Notes: generated by a model not told the origin, from the letters alone. A DNA stretch of 64,000 bases from Megascapheus bottae (GCA_024803745.1 JANJXV010000016.1:39847001-39911000); one strand, 5' to 3'. Shown: positions 1 to 11,506, numbered from the stretch's first letter. Program-made: numbers and translations.

Positions 1-1190
1 CTTTTAGTTTTAATGAGATGAACGACCACAGGAAAATATGAGCACAAGAGTGAGGAAGGTGGACATATTTTTGAAAAATCACTTTTGCTTCTATCTTAAG
101 AAATAAGTTTTCGTAAAGAAGGAAGCAGAGATATTAACTATTAAAATAAAATAGACAAGGGACAGTTTAGCAGGGCAAAGAGCAGTCACAGAGGAGGGAA
201 GTGGAGAGGGAAACAACTGGACGATTACGTCAAGTTTTAAAAAGTTTGACCTAATGATATATTCCAAGTAGAGGTGTTAATTACACTTTAAAACATTTGA
301 ACTAGGAAGTCAAAGGGGTACCTGAGATACTATAAGTTAATTTCAGAAATTTAAATATATCCATGCACTTGAATGAAAAGTCAATAGAGTACACACACAA
401 GGGAAAGAAGTTGTGCTGGTATATTCCAGCGATTGGTGAATAGAAATTAGATATTGGGAAGATACTGCATTATGATTCTGTGAAATGCATACAAAGAAAG
501 TGTGTTTTAAGGAGCTGAGGAACTCATGGTTACAAATGCTGCATTTACACAATTTCTTTTTTTTGGGGGGGGGTTTCAAAAACCTCACTCTACCTCTTGA
601 CCACATTCCCACCTGCATTGAGTAATACTTTCAACTCAAATAAGATGAAGATTGAGCACAGAGTGTTTGACACATTTGACAATGTGGAAAGCATGGAAAG
701 TCTTCAGACAATGTTTGAAAAGGTAGGGCAAAAGCTGATTACAATGAGTTGAAGCAAAAGCAGGTGAAGAATAATTGGTAAATTGAATCCAATTTAAAAG
801 AAAATTTGTGGTGAATGGAGTGCTGAAATATAGAATTTTCTAAAGAAAGATGGAGGGCTCAAAGTTCAGTTTGTTTTATGACTTTGTTCTGTTCAGGGGT
901 GTCAAAACATACTTTTTTCTCAACACGTTGATTAAGATGCATAGTAAACTAAAGCATGCCTATGATAACAGAGGGAATTTCTGCATCATGATTTTATGAA
1001 CCAGAAATTATATTTCTATAGTAGTCAATCTCATTCCTCCTTAAAAATATGCAAAGTATACACTGTTATATTAGGTATCTTATCATCATTCCACTAATGT
1101 TAAGATTATTGGAACAGAATTTTAGGGGGTTCTGTACTGTTTTTAAATGATTGCAAATCATTCTAGCATATGACTTAAACAAGGTCCTAA
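1..1190. other. Unique AT-rich DNA
   Basis: No gene or recognisable repeat. The only notable feature is a homopolymer junction of eight T followed by nine G at about 557-573. The 91-codon minus-strand frame here has no recognisable domain and I treat it as chance. Confidence 0.6.
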
Positions 1191-1193
1191 CAG

Positions 1194-1390
1194 TTTTTGT
1201 TTTTGCCAGTCCTGGGGCTTGAACTCAGGACCTGAGCACTGTCCTTGGTTTTTCTCAAGGCTAGAGCTGTACCACTTGAGCCAAGCCCCACTTCTGGCTT
1301 CTTTTCTATGTATATGGTACCTAGGAATTGAACCCGGGTCTTCATGCATGCTAGGCAAGCACTCTACCACTAGGCCAAAACTCCCGGCTC
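1194..1390 (-). mobile_element. IDL-Geo SINE
   Basis: Read on the minus strand, this begins with the tRNA-Ala-like ID-type head (gggag...ggcctagtggtagagtgc, B-box-like ggttcaattcc) and continues into the Geo right monomer (ctcaagtggtacagctc...gagttcaagcccc). The A-tail lies at the low-coordinate end. IDL-Geo is known from geomyoid rodents. Imperfect flanking copies of an AACA-TTTTTG-like string suggest a target-site duplication. Confidence 0.9.
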
Positions 1391-1497
1391 AGAATTCAAA
1401 ACATTTTTGAAAGATTTTTCAGACTGATTTTGGAATTTATCTTCTTAGACATTTTCAATATTTTTTGTCTTTTATTTTCTGCTTAAATAGGTATTTA

Positions 1498-1621
1498 TTC
1501 TTACATTCATATTTTTGTTAGGAATATAGACCTGATAACCTTTCTTCCATAGGTGTCTGTTCTTACAGTTCATAGTTTTGTTATAAATATACACCTGATG
1601 ACCTTTCTGTTATTTGTGGTA
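1498..1621. repeat. Diverged 62-bp tandem duplication
   Basis: Two adjacent units share TTCTTACA(T/G)TTCATA, then a TTTTGTTA block, an ATA-GACCTGATAACCTTTCT / ACACCTGATGACCTTTCT block and a TGTGG end. The first unit starts at about 1498 and the second at about 1560. Many substitutions imply an old duplication. Confidence 0.7.
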
Positions 1622-1721
1622 ATAGTGGTATTTTTTTTAACACAAAACATCCTATGATCAGAAGAGTAGATTTTGAGATCCATTTAACGATCGAGTGACT
1701 CTAATCCATGGTCATCTTTTG

Positions 1722-1945
1722 TGGCTGGAGGCAGTGGCTCAATCCTGTTCCTCCACTCCTTGGTATGTGGAAATGGGGAGGCTTGAGATTCGCGGTCAGC
1801 TGGAGCACAAAGTCAGAGCTACAGCATCTCAGGAAAAGAACCTGAAGTTCCAGCCCCAGGGGGAGCCTTGGCCTGGGAGTCACGACCTGTGGCTGGTGAA
1901 GGAAAGGGCTGTGGGACTTGAACCTACAGTTCTCACCTAACAGAC
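1722..1945 (+). mobile_element. Old B1-like SINE, possibly with Geo tail
   Basis: The head resembles the B1/Alu left end (ggcagtggctcaatcctg, then ggggaggcttgagattcgcggtcagctggag). The right part is too diverged to be sure, although it ends in a Geo-like block with an acttgaacc B-box remnant near 1917-1925. Confidence 0.45.
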
Positions 1946-2419
1946 CCTTGGCTCAGATTTCAAACCCTGCTATTTCTGTAACAGCACCAGCCAAAACAAT
2001 GAATGTGTCATGGCAGAATGAAGAATAACGTTCACATACCTCACCACCATAAAAGATACACAGAGGTGAGATGATGTGCTTGTTAACTTCATTCCATCAT
2101 TACACATGGTATAACTATATTAAAATGCTACACTTTCGCATACGTGGACGTAAATATGACTTATGAAATTGAGTGTAATAACAGAAAATAAAAGTAAATT
2201 AGGATAAATTAATCACACGTCTTTCAACATTTGCTTCTTAGAGTCATCAAAAAAGGAATACAGAATCTGTGTATTGGTATGCATGCATATGTAGGCTCAC
2301 ATAGCGTCTCTCAAATACAACTTATGTGGACATTCAATGGATTGAATGGATACAGGGTCAGAACACTGGATATAAATAGTAGTATGGGTAGATACAGTGC
2401 AACAAATCTGCGTTTGCCT

Positions 2420-2449
2420 GGTGAACATTTAATAGGTGAACATTTAATA
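2420..2449. repeat. 15-bp perfect tandem duplication
   Basis: GGTGAACATTTAATA occurs twice head to tail (2420-2434 and 2435-2449). This is a simple replication-slippage type duplication in otherwise unique sequence. Confidence 0.9.
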
Positions 2450-2599
2450 CCTAGCAGATGGCTAGGTAGATGAGATAAGGTAGGATAGGCTATAAATATG
2501 AGATCACATGGCTATGTATGAAATCCATTTTTTACCATCTATGTAGGGCATTACTCTTAGTTCACCATGTCTATGTAAACAACAGTCCTCAGGCTGTCA

Positions 2600-2988
2600 T
2601 CTCTGCCAAGCCTCTGGTGTGGAGATCAGGCAAGCATCTGTTCATTCGAAGCCTCGTCAAAACAGTTCCACCATCACACCCACAGACCTGCGCGCTCCTT
2701 CTCAGCTCCTGGGCCTGCCCCATCCGCAGAGGGCCACACATTCGTCTACTTCCAGCCAATTTACATCCACGAAAATGTCTACACGGTGGGCCACAGGCAC
2801 TCCATGTGGCTTGGGAAGGACCTGTCAACCGCTACCACAAGCACCTGATTGATTTTCCTTTCTGAATTCATGAAATCTTCACCAGGCTTCAATGGGAAGA
2901 AAACCCAACACACTTCTATTTTCCCATCCATGATCATGAATTCTTATGGGCAACATTTAATGTGACATCATTCAGGTACTTATTTTAA
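2600..2988 (+). pseudogene. Broken coding-like segment, unrecognised
   Basis: The stretch from about 2640 to 2850 is clearly richer in G and C than its surroundings. One frame, open without an ATG and including position 2741, reads protein-like residues such as FVYFQPIYIHENVYTVGHRH. A shift of frame near 2815-2827 leads into NRYHKHLIDFPF, which ends at TGA 2863-2865. The same frame resumes directly as IHEIFTRLQWEENPTHFYF and stays open to TAA 2986-2988. Aromatic-rich, low-repeat residues continuing across one frameshift and one stop look like a decayed gene or processed pseudogene. No splice signals or poly(A) tail are obvious. I do not recognise the parent protein, and chance is not excluded. 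Confidence 0.35.
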
Positions 2989-3086
2989 AATGATAGTATG
3001 AAGCTTGGAAGTCACATAAGTAAACCTTATAATAACAAATTAAATATCAATGTTATGGCTAGTTGATGCTAAGTGCTCACTGAAGT

Positions 3087-3098
<12 letters not shown>

Positions 3099-3174
<76 letters not shown>

Positions 3175-3181
3175 AAGAGAA

Positions 3182-3262
<81 letters not shown>
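3099..3262. repeat. (GA)n microsatellite with short (TG)n lead
   Basis: About 164 bp of GA repeats, with small interruptions (gagg, aaag, gaca) between 3163 and 3190, preceded by a few TG units from about 3086. Open frames across it encode only Arg-Glu or Leu-Ser repeats and are not genes. Confidence 0.98.
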
Positions 3263-3267
<5 letters not shown>

Positions 3268-4078
3268 GTACAAGTGAACTCTCTGGTAGCTGTGGTGTAG
3301 CTTGTGTTAGCTTTCTTTCGTTACTGTGAGATGACAAACCTAAAATAAGAAAATAAAATGTATTTGAGCCCAGAGATTCTGATTGAGTGGTTCTTGTTCT
3401 AGGTTCCTGTGTGTGGAGTCTGACAGCATGACTTACAGCCTGGTAGAAAAGGTCTTTAAGATGGTGCACAGGACAGAAAAGAGAGGAATCTCTTGAGGGC
3501 ATGCCACCAACCACAGACAATTCCCGCTTAGCCCACCTGGATCCAACAACACTAGATCAAAATGAAACTTTCCACAACAAACTTTAGGACAATAAAATTT
3601 TAAAAATATTGCTTTTTTTGTCTCCATTTTTATAGACGGCATTGATTTTGGAGATTACTTTTACAGTAGCATCTTGGTATAAAATAGGTTCATTTCATTT
3701 TTAGACATATTGAAAGATAATAATCACCTATCCACTGTAACTCACTCACATCAGCTCCTATTGTGTGTGCACTTCTCCCTTCCCTAGTCCACTTTTCTGT
3801 AATTCACCTTCGAGGCTGATAGTGAAATGACATAGTCAGGCACAGAGCTTACTCTGACCATTCCGAGTAGACATGGTCTTAAATAGCTTGATTAGCTGTG
3901 TAAGTGACCAGTCAGAGTTGACACGATCCTGAATACCTATGTTATTGCATCTCGTGAATAGCATCTCTCACTCTTCCACTGTTGTATCAGTATGCAATGT
4001 TTATATGTACATAATTATGTAAATTTTGTTTTAATTGATACATGCAAGAGTCATTAATTGCTTTTCTTTTTCAGTACG

Positions 4079-4081
<3 letters not shown>
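3263..4081. other. Unique DNA, nothing recognised
   Basis: AT-rich sequence between two microsatellites. I see no repeat family, splice-bounded exon or RNA gene in it. Confidence 0.55.
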
Positions 4082-4120
<39 letters not shown>

Positions 4121-4128
4121 TGTGTATG
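4082..4128. repeat. (GT)n microsatellite
   Basis: About eighteen uninterrupted GT units followed by a short degenerate end. It is not attached to a recognisable SINE, unlike several other GT tracts in this window. Confidence 0.97.
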
Positions 4129-5226
4129 TTTTAATGGAACTAATTAGTGTCTTCTTCTGTTACAGTTGCTGTGTGTTTACATATTTAAGTTTTTATTTAA
4201 TAATTTTTAATTCCGGATCACTTTTGTTTTCACGCTTGAAAAAAAAAACAACCAAAAAACTCTTCTTAATGACTTCACACAAATTCAACAGCAACTTTCC
4301 TGAAGTCAGCTAAAAACTTCCTGGTTTCTTGGTCTATTGGACAACTTCAGCCTTTGGATTTTTGTCTGATATTGTGCTGATGTTGGGAAGATCAAGCCCA
4401 CCACGATTAATTACAGTTTTTCTGTATTGCTTTCTGTCCTTCTCTGAGAAAGCTTGCTCAATCTTTTATGTGCTAAACTGTGCGCTTTAATATGGTTTTA
4501 ACTTTGTCCATCGTGCCTAATGTCCTGAAAGCTCTTCTACTCTACATGTCCTACAACCAACTGCGGACCCAGCAGAGGACGCCTCAACCATGGTCTTCGA
4601 ATGTTCAAAACCAGCATGTCCTCACTTTTCATCATGGCTCACCCATTAAGGAGACTCAGTACTCAAATAAATTGTAAGTTATGACATCATGGAACAATTA
4701 GATGCTGCAAAGTAGCTAGAAAAATCTTAATATTTTATAATGTAGACAAGAATGTCTACAGCTCCGTGGCAGATGGGAAGAAAGCCAATGACACAGAGGC
4801 CTGCGGGAACACTTTCTGCATAGGAAGAGGCGCCCTTGTGCTGCTCCAAAGACCTCTGGCCTTGCAAAAACATGAAGCTGAATAGAGGTAATGCTAACAT
4901 GCGGGAAAATGTATGTTCTTCCAACTGCCAGATCAATAGAGATGATGGAAACCAATCATCTCAGGTGAGAGCCGACTCGCACTGACCTGGCTTCCTGTAA
5001 TGTATCTCCTGTTGCTGGTATTTTAGTGAAGGTTCCTCACAGTCATCTCATACAAGCCAAGCTCTTGCTAAGTTAGGGAACAAATGCAGTTTCTTAGTTT
5101 CTTAGTAGGGTTGTGTGTAGCTCGCAGAGTCTGGAAGGAAAGGAGATGTAAGTCACTCCAAAAGACACAGTCACAGCCCTAACCTGTGTTCTCCATCTAA
5201 CTGAGTAGCCGCTGCCCCAGGGAGAA
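4129..5226. other. Unclassified, possible old LTR-like DNA
   Basis: Sequence from about 4480 to 5070 has a composition and scattered strings (tttaatatggttttaac, tgctggtattttagtgaag) loosely reminiscent of MaLR-type LTRs, but I cannot align it confidently. A CTCF-like string sits at 4569-4582. The remainder shows no recognisable element. Confidence 0.3.
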
Positions 5227-5446
5227 CTCCTCCTTCTCCTCCTCCTCTTCCTCCTCCTCCTCCTCCTCCTCCTCCTCCTCCTCCTCCTCCTCCTCCTCCT
5301 CCTCCTCCTCCTCCTCCTCCTCCTCCTCCTCCTCCTCCTCCTCTTCTTCTTCTTCTTCTTCTTCTTCTTCTTCTTCTTCTTCTTCTTCTTCTTCTTCTTC
5401 TTCTTCTTCTTCTTCTTTCTCCTGCTGCTGCTGCTGGTGGTGGTGT
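5227..5446. repeat. Compound (TCC)n-(TTC)n-(CTG)5-(TGG)n tract
   Basis: Triplets run in ordered blocks: TCC/CTC to about 5343, TTC to about 5419, five CTG units at 5422-5436, then TGG to about 5445. The first two blocks form one long polypyrimidine strand (polypurine on the minus strand). The minus-strand frame crossing it is a Lys/Arg/Glu homopolymer translation and not a gene. Confidence 0.97.
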
Positions 5447-6144
5447 TCAGATGCCTGCAGGGGATAGTAGATGGTGGAGGGAGGGTGTCTCTCACGGGTT
5501 GGCTAGGTACTGCTCGTGGGAGCTCAGTGCACTACAGGCAAGAAGAATGGTTTCTGAACTATGGACCCTGCATCCCAGGCACACTCTCCAGTGCTGTGAC
5601 AGACAGGACTATGGCTTGTTCACATTCTGTTTATTTTCTTCCAGAAAGGAGCTGCCTTGGTTTGGGCTTTCCAGCATAGGGTAGGGATGCAGAGGCTGGG
5701 TGGCCCCACAATAGACCTAACCTTTCTAATCTTCTGAGTCTTGGACAATCATTGGGGCCTTTTGGCTCAAATACCAGTAACTGACAATATGCAAAGGTTT
5801 TCAAACAGATATAGGTAAAAGGACAAGACACAGCTCCTCTTTTGACAGAAGAAAGGATCTTTACAGAACAAAATTCAGGTATAATGTCTTTATTTCTGGT
5901 CAACACAAAATGTCTTGGGGTGGCTTAGAATGATGAACTACCTCATTCCAGAGTCTTTCAAGAGCCCATACTAGTTTGACTTTGTAGCCATGTCATTCTC
6001 TAGACAGATTTGCAAGCCCGATGTATTTGCCTTGTTCTTCTTGATTTCACTTAACTGGCAATGTCAATCATTGCTCATCAAATACTGCAGCCTTCCCTGC
6101 AATGCCAGGCTGTGTTTGATTGCATAGGAAATAACCTGTGTGGG

Positions 6145-6176
<32 letters not shown>

Positions 6177-6199
6177 GTGTGTGTGCGTGTGTGTGTGTA
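6145..6199. repeat. (TG)n microsatellite
   Basis: TG repeats with two GC interruptions (gcgtg). No SINE body is recognisable next to it. Confidence 0.96.
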
Positions 6200-6376
6200 T
6201 TTAGTGCTTTTCACATGCCATAGAATCTCGAAGATCAAAAACAGCATTTAACTCAAGAGAGCAAAGGGAGGAAAATAGGGAAGATAATATGTATAAAGCA
6301 AATCTTATTTAATTAAAAGAAAATATATAAGAAAAACTGAGGAAGCCATTGAGACTTTGCTATTTTTTAAAGCAAT

Positions 6377-6441
6377 TTTTTTTTCTGGGTCATGGGGTTT
6401 GTACTCTGGGCCTGGATGCTGTCCCTGAGCTCTTCAGCTCA
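6377..6441 (-). mobile_element. Geo SINE 3' fragment
   Basis: On the minus strand the segment shows the end of a Geo monomer (gctgaagagctcagggacagc...ccaggcccagag), preceded on the plus strand by a short T tract as expected for an antisense tail. The rest of the element is absent or unrecognisable. Confidence 0.55.
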
Positions 6442-6444
6442 AGT

Positions 6445-9400
6445 AAAGCAAAATTTACTTGCACGAAAACTGATGACTCTTCTCCTGGATCAACACTAAT
6501 CTATGGTTTTCTATGGCAAGGACCATATCCTGCAGTGACTCATGACCCCAACCCCAGCTTCCCTGCCTGGTAACACTGAGTCACACACAGCGTTTACATC
6601 TTCCCTTCAACATGTACTTTGTCTTGAAATTGATCGGTTGGGAAGCATCTTGAATTTATGCCAATTCTCTCTTGTTCACTAACACTCTTTCTCGACCTTT
6701 TTCCCTTTTACAAGTCATGAGCACTGAGAATCCCTATGGGGTTCTAAGCATGTTGATATCTTTATAATTGCTATCAGGAGGGTCCTTTATAACAAAGGAA
6801 TTCTATTTAATGAAAATTTGTCATATACATATTTCCGGTAGCAGCAGCTTGCCGATTCAGAAAGTGAACATGTAGACGGGTTCGAGTGTTCTCTTCAGTT
6901 GTCTGAACAGAATGAAATTTCTAACAATGTTCCTTCCTCGTGTCTCACTTGGACTGCCATAGCCCTATTTTCTTTCTCAGAAGTTTAAATATTTTACCCA
7001 CAACCTCAGTCTCAGACATTTTCTGCTTCCTTCCAGTCCACTGATCCTAAAATACCAATTTACAAAGACCTGGCAGAGCCACCCGCAGTCCTGCATCAGG
7101 CTGGCAGCTAGTCTGCTCTAAGTCAGGGCTCCCCCTGAACTCTCCACTGTGCTCCAGGCTCCTAGCAGTTACCACTTGTGGTTTCTTTTCCTTGTCTCTT
7201 CTGACTCAGGAAGTTTTCATGCCACAAAATGATTGCTCTCTCACTTAAAGTCTCATTCTCCTATTTGCTTCCATGATACAACATGTTTTGAGTTTCCTGC
7301 AATCTTTCTTTAGTCTTCACCCCTGTTCTTTTCAATTCCCTCAAAAACTAAGTCCTTGAGCATTTGATGTTAACCCTTAGTCATTCTCCCTTGTCAGGCT
7401 CCAGCAGCTACACTGATGGTTATAAATGTTATATAATAGTGATGTGCGAGCCAATGTCTCAGCTTGAACTTTCCATGGACACCCTAATTTCTCTTGTAAC
7501 TTTCTCAGCCCATCCACTCAATATCAGACTGCCTTCAATATTTAGTAAAGGCAAACAATATGTCTTTAAAATTAGTATATGAACCATTTTCTCTACCTCC
7601 ATCTTACCTTACATGGTATGAGCTTCCTCTTTCTAAAAAATCAAGCCAAAACATTGGAGGCTATTATTTTTAATTTGATTACTCCTGTTCTTCAAGTCTA
7701 TTGGAAAATGTGACTGAGTCTTAGGTATCTATAATGATTAAATACTGGATGTAGAGGAAGAGAAAATCCGGGGAACAGAGACTTCCTTTGAAAAAAAAAA
7801 CATGATGGAATTTTCCTGAATTACCTTCCCTTGTATTTTATTACTCACAATCTCATGGAGTTTTCCTGGGTGATTAGGATGGATATAGTGGGACATCTAC
7901 TTGTATGGTAAGCACAGGAAATAAGGACAGGCAATGGCTCGTCACAAAATCTTCTCCCCCCTTAGCATTAGGCCTGGTCGCTGCACCCCACTTTGTAGTA
8001 ACTATTTCCCTGACAAATGTATAAAAATGATTATAAATAGGCAATTGGAATACTGAATCATTTTAATTCACAGAAAAAATCTTAGTGAAGATTGCCACAG
8101 GGGGAGAAACAGTTCCGTAATACCAATGCTTACAGTGTGTTATCTCTTCATGGTAGCTAATTAGTTTCTTAATGGGAAATAGTCTTGGGTTTCAAAAGCT
8201 CAAATTTGAAAAGTCAAACAGACATCATCGCCAAACTAAGGAAACAGATGCTAATCATACCACAAGCTACTTGATGAATAATACAACTATGTACACACCT
8301 AAAAGATCAAGACGTGTCCGCCTTAAATGGTCTGCATGTTTCTCAGAATCTGTGTTCTGAGGTCCTTGTCCAAAGTAAGAGGGTTCATGTGTAACGCCCT
8401 GTTGAATTACAGACTGCTGATTCGTAGGGCTTCTGAGAAATTACAGTTATTTTTGCATTAGCACCGATTGTACAGGCTGGTCATTCACTTTCTGAGAAAG
8501 TGAACAGCCTAAGAATTTTACGTCAGCTGAAGTCAGTGATGTATGAACCAGCTGGAGGCAGGATCTAAATGTAACTGACACACATGATTCAGGCCATTTT
8601 GTCAGGCTTCTATGAGTCCTTCCCTCAAGTGTATTCTCGTGGTAATAGAGGGCTATTCCTTTTTACCTTTTTAGGAATATGCCTTTTTTGATGTGAGAAT
8701 TTATTTTTCTTACAGAGACAAACTTGGTACAATTTATGTCAAAGGGTATCTGTCAGTCAAGTTCTACCTCTTTAATTAATCTTTTGATCAGAGTGAAATG
8801 AATAAATTGCAAACCTTGTGTAGTAGAAACAAGTTTGCAACCATGTCCTTTTTTTTTTAAGATGGTTTTTTTTTCATTTGTGCTCCTAAATGATCTTGAG
8901 ATCTTGAGGCTCCCTAAATCTTTCAATATTTTCAAAAGAATTAATATTTCTTCAGCCACCAGCCACCACTATATATTTTCCAGCTTTACAATGCTAATGG
9001 GATTATAAATACTGTGAAGATGTTAAATAATGAATAATACATGAGACATCAAAGAACATCTATTGTTGTCCATTTGACAGTACAATAAAATTCTAATCTA
9101 TTTCAGCTGGGAAGTCTTGCGAGGAAATAGCTGAGAAGATTTCCAAAAGTCAGCTGTGGAAGCTAAGAGAAAGGCGCCAGCTTTCCTCATGGAACCATGA
9201 CACTGGTGTTGATGGTTGGTGGTTTTATCCCCTCTTAGATTTTGAAAAGAATCCTTGTATCCAAGTTTCAGCCCCTGAACTTGCATGTGCAGATACACAG
9301 CAGTTGCCAAATACACCAACAGAAAATGTTGGGAAGTTTGGAATGTGAAGATTGTTCTCAGAAACTCAACTGATCCCGACCTGGCTTGGCTCTACTCTGC

Positions 9401-9565
9401 AGCTGTTTGCTGCTGGGTTCTGGATATGAATGACACACTGATGAGTCAACAGAGGTCTTGGAACACAGACGAAAAGGAATACATTGCATGCTCTCAATGC
9501 TATTTTTTGAATTCACTACCTTGTACAAGAACTACCTTCATTGAACATTCAAATATAATATTCTT
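6445..9565. other. Unique DNA with one perfect palindrome
   Basis: No gene found. The region 6840-7560 is mildly GC-richer and may contain a very old repeat that I cannot name. A 21-bp palindrome lies at 8484-8504 (listed separately). Small frames at 7364-7582 and 9285-9593 lack any recognisable domain. Confidence 0.5.
8484..8504. repeat. 21-bp perfect inverted repeat
   Basis: Arms TTCACTTTCT and AGAAAGTGAA flank a single G. Outside them AGGCTG (8474-8479) and CAGCCT (8505-8510) are also complementary after a four-base bulge on the left. Each arm resembles a GAAAGTGAA-type IRF/PRDM1 binding string; that functional reading is inference. Confidence 0.85.
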
Positions 9566-9783
9566 GTTAAGTGCCGGTGGCTCATGCCTATAATCCTAGC
9601 TACTCAGGAGGCTGAGATCTGAGGATCTGCCAGAAAAGTCCCTAGAGACTCTTGCTTCCAACAAACCACTCAAAAGCTGAAAGTGGCACCGTGGCTCAAA
9701 TGGTGGAAGGATAGCCATCAGCATAAGAAAGGCTCAGGGACAGGGTCCAGGCCTTGAGTTCAAGCCCCCAAAATGATCTTCTC
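9566..9783 (+). mobile_element. B1-like-Geo SINE with target-site duplication
   Basis: The head matches B1/Alu (gtggctcatgcctataatcc, gctactcaggaggctgag). The right half is a Geo monomer with an A-box-like gtggctcaaatgg and a B-box-like gagttcaagcc. Flanking 16-bp near-identical strings at 9550-9565 and 9784-9799 (14 of 16 matching) mark the target-site duplication, so insertion used the LINE-type mechanism. Confidence 0.9.
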
Positions 9784-10146
9784 CAAATACAATATTTTTA
9801 CCCAGGTTTTTTGATAGCTGCTAGCTGCCTGAAGACAGCCCACCCCTGAACTGGTAGTCCTAAAATCCTTCCATGATTACTGATGATTTAAGTGATAGAG
9901 GGATGTATCAATAGTACCAAGATATTTAGAATTTCACTGATGGCAATAGTTTCAATCCTTAACTAAGCTTTCAAAAGCCCTACTATTTTTTATATCCATC
10001 ATTGTGGCAAATCTGGTAATACAGGAGATGAAAATTCATACTCATTTTCATTACATCATATCAGAGGACCAAAAGGCAGTAAAATCTACTTTCCATCATT
10101 CTGAAAGCAAAATCACTGCATAAAGTTTTCTTGTTCAAATACAACG

Positions 10147-10148
<2 letters not shown>

Positions 10149-10186
<38 letters not shown>
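10149..10186. repeat. (TG)n tail of adjacent antisense SINE
   Basis: About nineteen TG units directly adjoining the 3' end of the SINE at 10187-10418. Both lie inside the same imperfect target-site duplication (10130-10141 and 10419-10430), so the repeat is part of the inserted unit. Confidence 0.9.
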
Positions 10187-10189
<3 letters not shown>

Positions 10190-10418
10190 AGTCTGTCAGT
10201 CCTGAATCTTGAACTCGGGGTCTGGATCCTGTCTCTGAGCTTTTAATTTCAAAGGTGATGCTTTACCACTTAACCCACAGCTCCACTTTCAGCCTTTTAG
10301 GGGTTTATTGGAAATAAGAGTCCCATTGGTTTTCAAGTCCAGGCTAGCTTTGAACCATGATCCTAGGATCTCATCCTTCTAAGTAGTTAGAATTACAGGC
10401 ATGAGCCACTGACACCAG
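10187..10418 (-). mobile_element. B1-like-Geo SINE
   Basis: The minus strand gives a B1-like head (gtggctcatgcctgtaattc type, ctagctt...gatcatgg) followed by Geo (gtgggttaagtggtaaagc...gagttcaagattcaggac). Flanks CTTGTTCAAATA and CTTGTTTAAGTA (10 of 12 matching) enclose element plus TG tail. Confidence 0.88.
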
Positions 10419-10688
10419 CTTGTTTAAGTAAATTTTTTGACTTTTGAAACAAAGTGGGAATACTCTTCCTTGGTGTTATATTTAAGATATGAAGAGCAAG
10501 ATACATTGCATACTTAAACTGCTTTGTACTTCAGGAAAATAAAAAGATTCTTAAAGTAATCTAAATATTAAAAGTGAAGATTCCTGTTTTTATTTCTGTA
10601 TGGTTAGGCCCATCAGTCATCTTATTTTCATAATATGCCAGCTGCAAATTCTGTTAGGCAGTAAGATCTTCTGGATGAATGACAACCT

Positions 10689-10720
10689 TTATATATATAT
10701 ATATATACACATATATATAT
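10689..10720. repeat. (TA)n-rich tract
   Basis: TA repeats with one cac interruption. It carries no recognisable associated element. Confidence 0.9.
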
Positions 10721-11506
10721 TTATTTAATAAATTTTCCTTTCTTGAAGTTATTTTCTTCATTATAGAACATTTTATTTATTCCATTTTTACTTTCATAAA
10801 ATACTACAATAATAAAGACCGCTTGCCTTATAACACACGCACAGTGATGAAAACAGAGATTTTGTTGTCAGTATTTATTCTCTCCTACATCACTCTTCCC
10901 CGAACTTCAGATCTGAAAATTTTATAACATAGAAATTGAAAAAAAACAGCTTCATGTGTATAAAGAAGAAAATATCTTGTGTTAGTGAGTCTATTAAGAA
11001 ACAATCTTGTATGTATGCTAATTTAAGAGCTCTAAGTAATTTTGAATTACTTCCATATGCTTTGATTAATGCAAAGGTTTGGGAAACTCATTCATTGTAA
11101 GTATTTATATTTAATTCAAAAACATTTGAATTAAACAGACTTGAAGAGAATTAAGCATAGGTCTTCAGTGATACTTTGGGATATTTTACTAATGATTAAA
11201 TTGTACTGTATAAAGCTATTAGTCCGTATAGCAAAAACACTTCTTAGCAGAAAGAACAGCGCAGGAGGAAGTTCAATACCAAACTTTAGACTCTATTACA
11301 GAGCTTAGTGATCAAAACAGCTTGGTACTGGCACAAGAACAGGCTTGAAGACCAATGGAATAGAACTGAGGACCCAGATATTAAACCACAGACCTATGGC
11401 CACCTAATCTTTGATAAGGGAGCAAAAAAAAAAAGAATGGAAGAAAGACAACCTTTTCAACAAGTGATGCTGGCAGAACTGGTTTAGCACCTGCAGAAAG
11501 CTAAAG

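Noticed and set aside
3040..3520. Open frames across the (GA)n tract on both strands
   Set aside because: They are dipeptide translations of a microsatellite extended into flanking sequence.
5094..5495. 133-codon Lys/Arg-rich minus-strand frame
   Set aside because: Produced by the TCC/TTC triplet tract; a stop-free simple repeat is not evidence of a gene.
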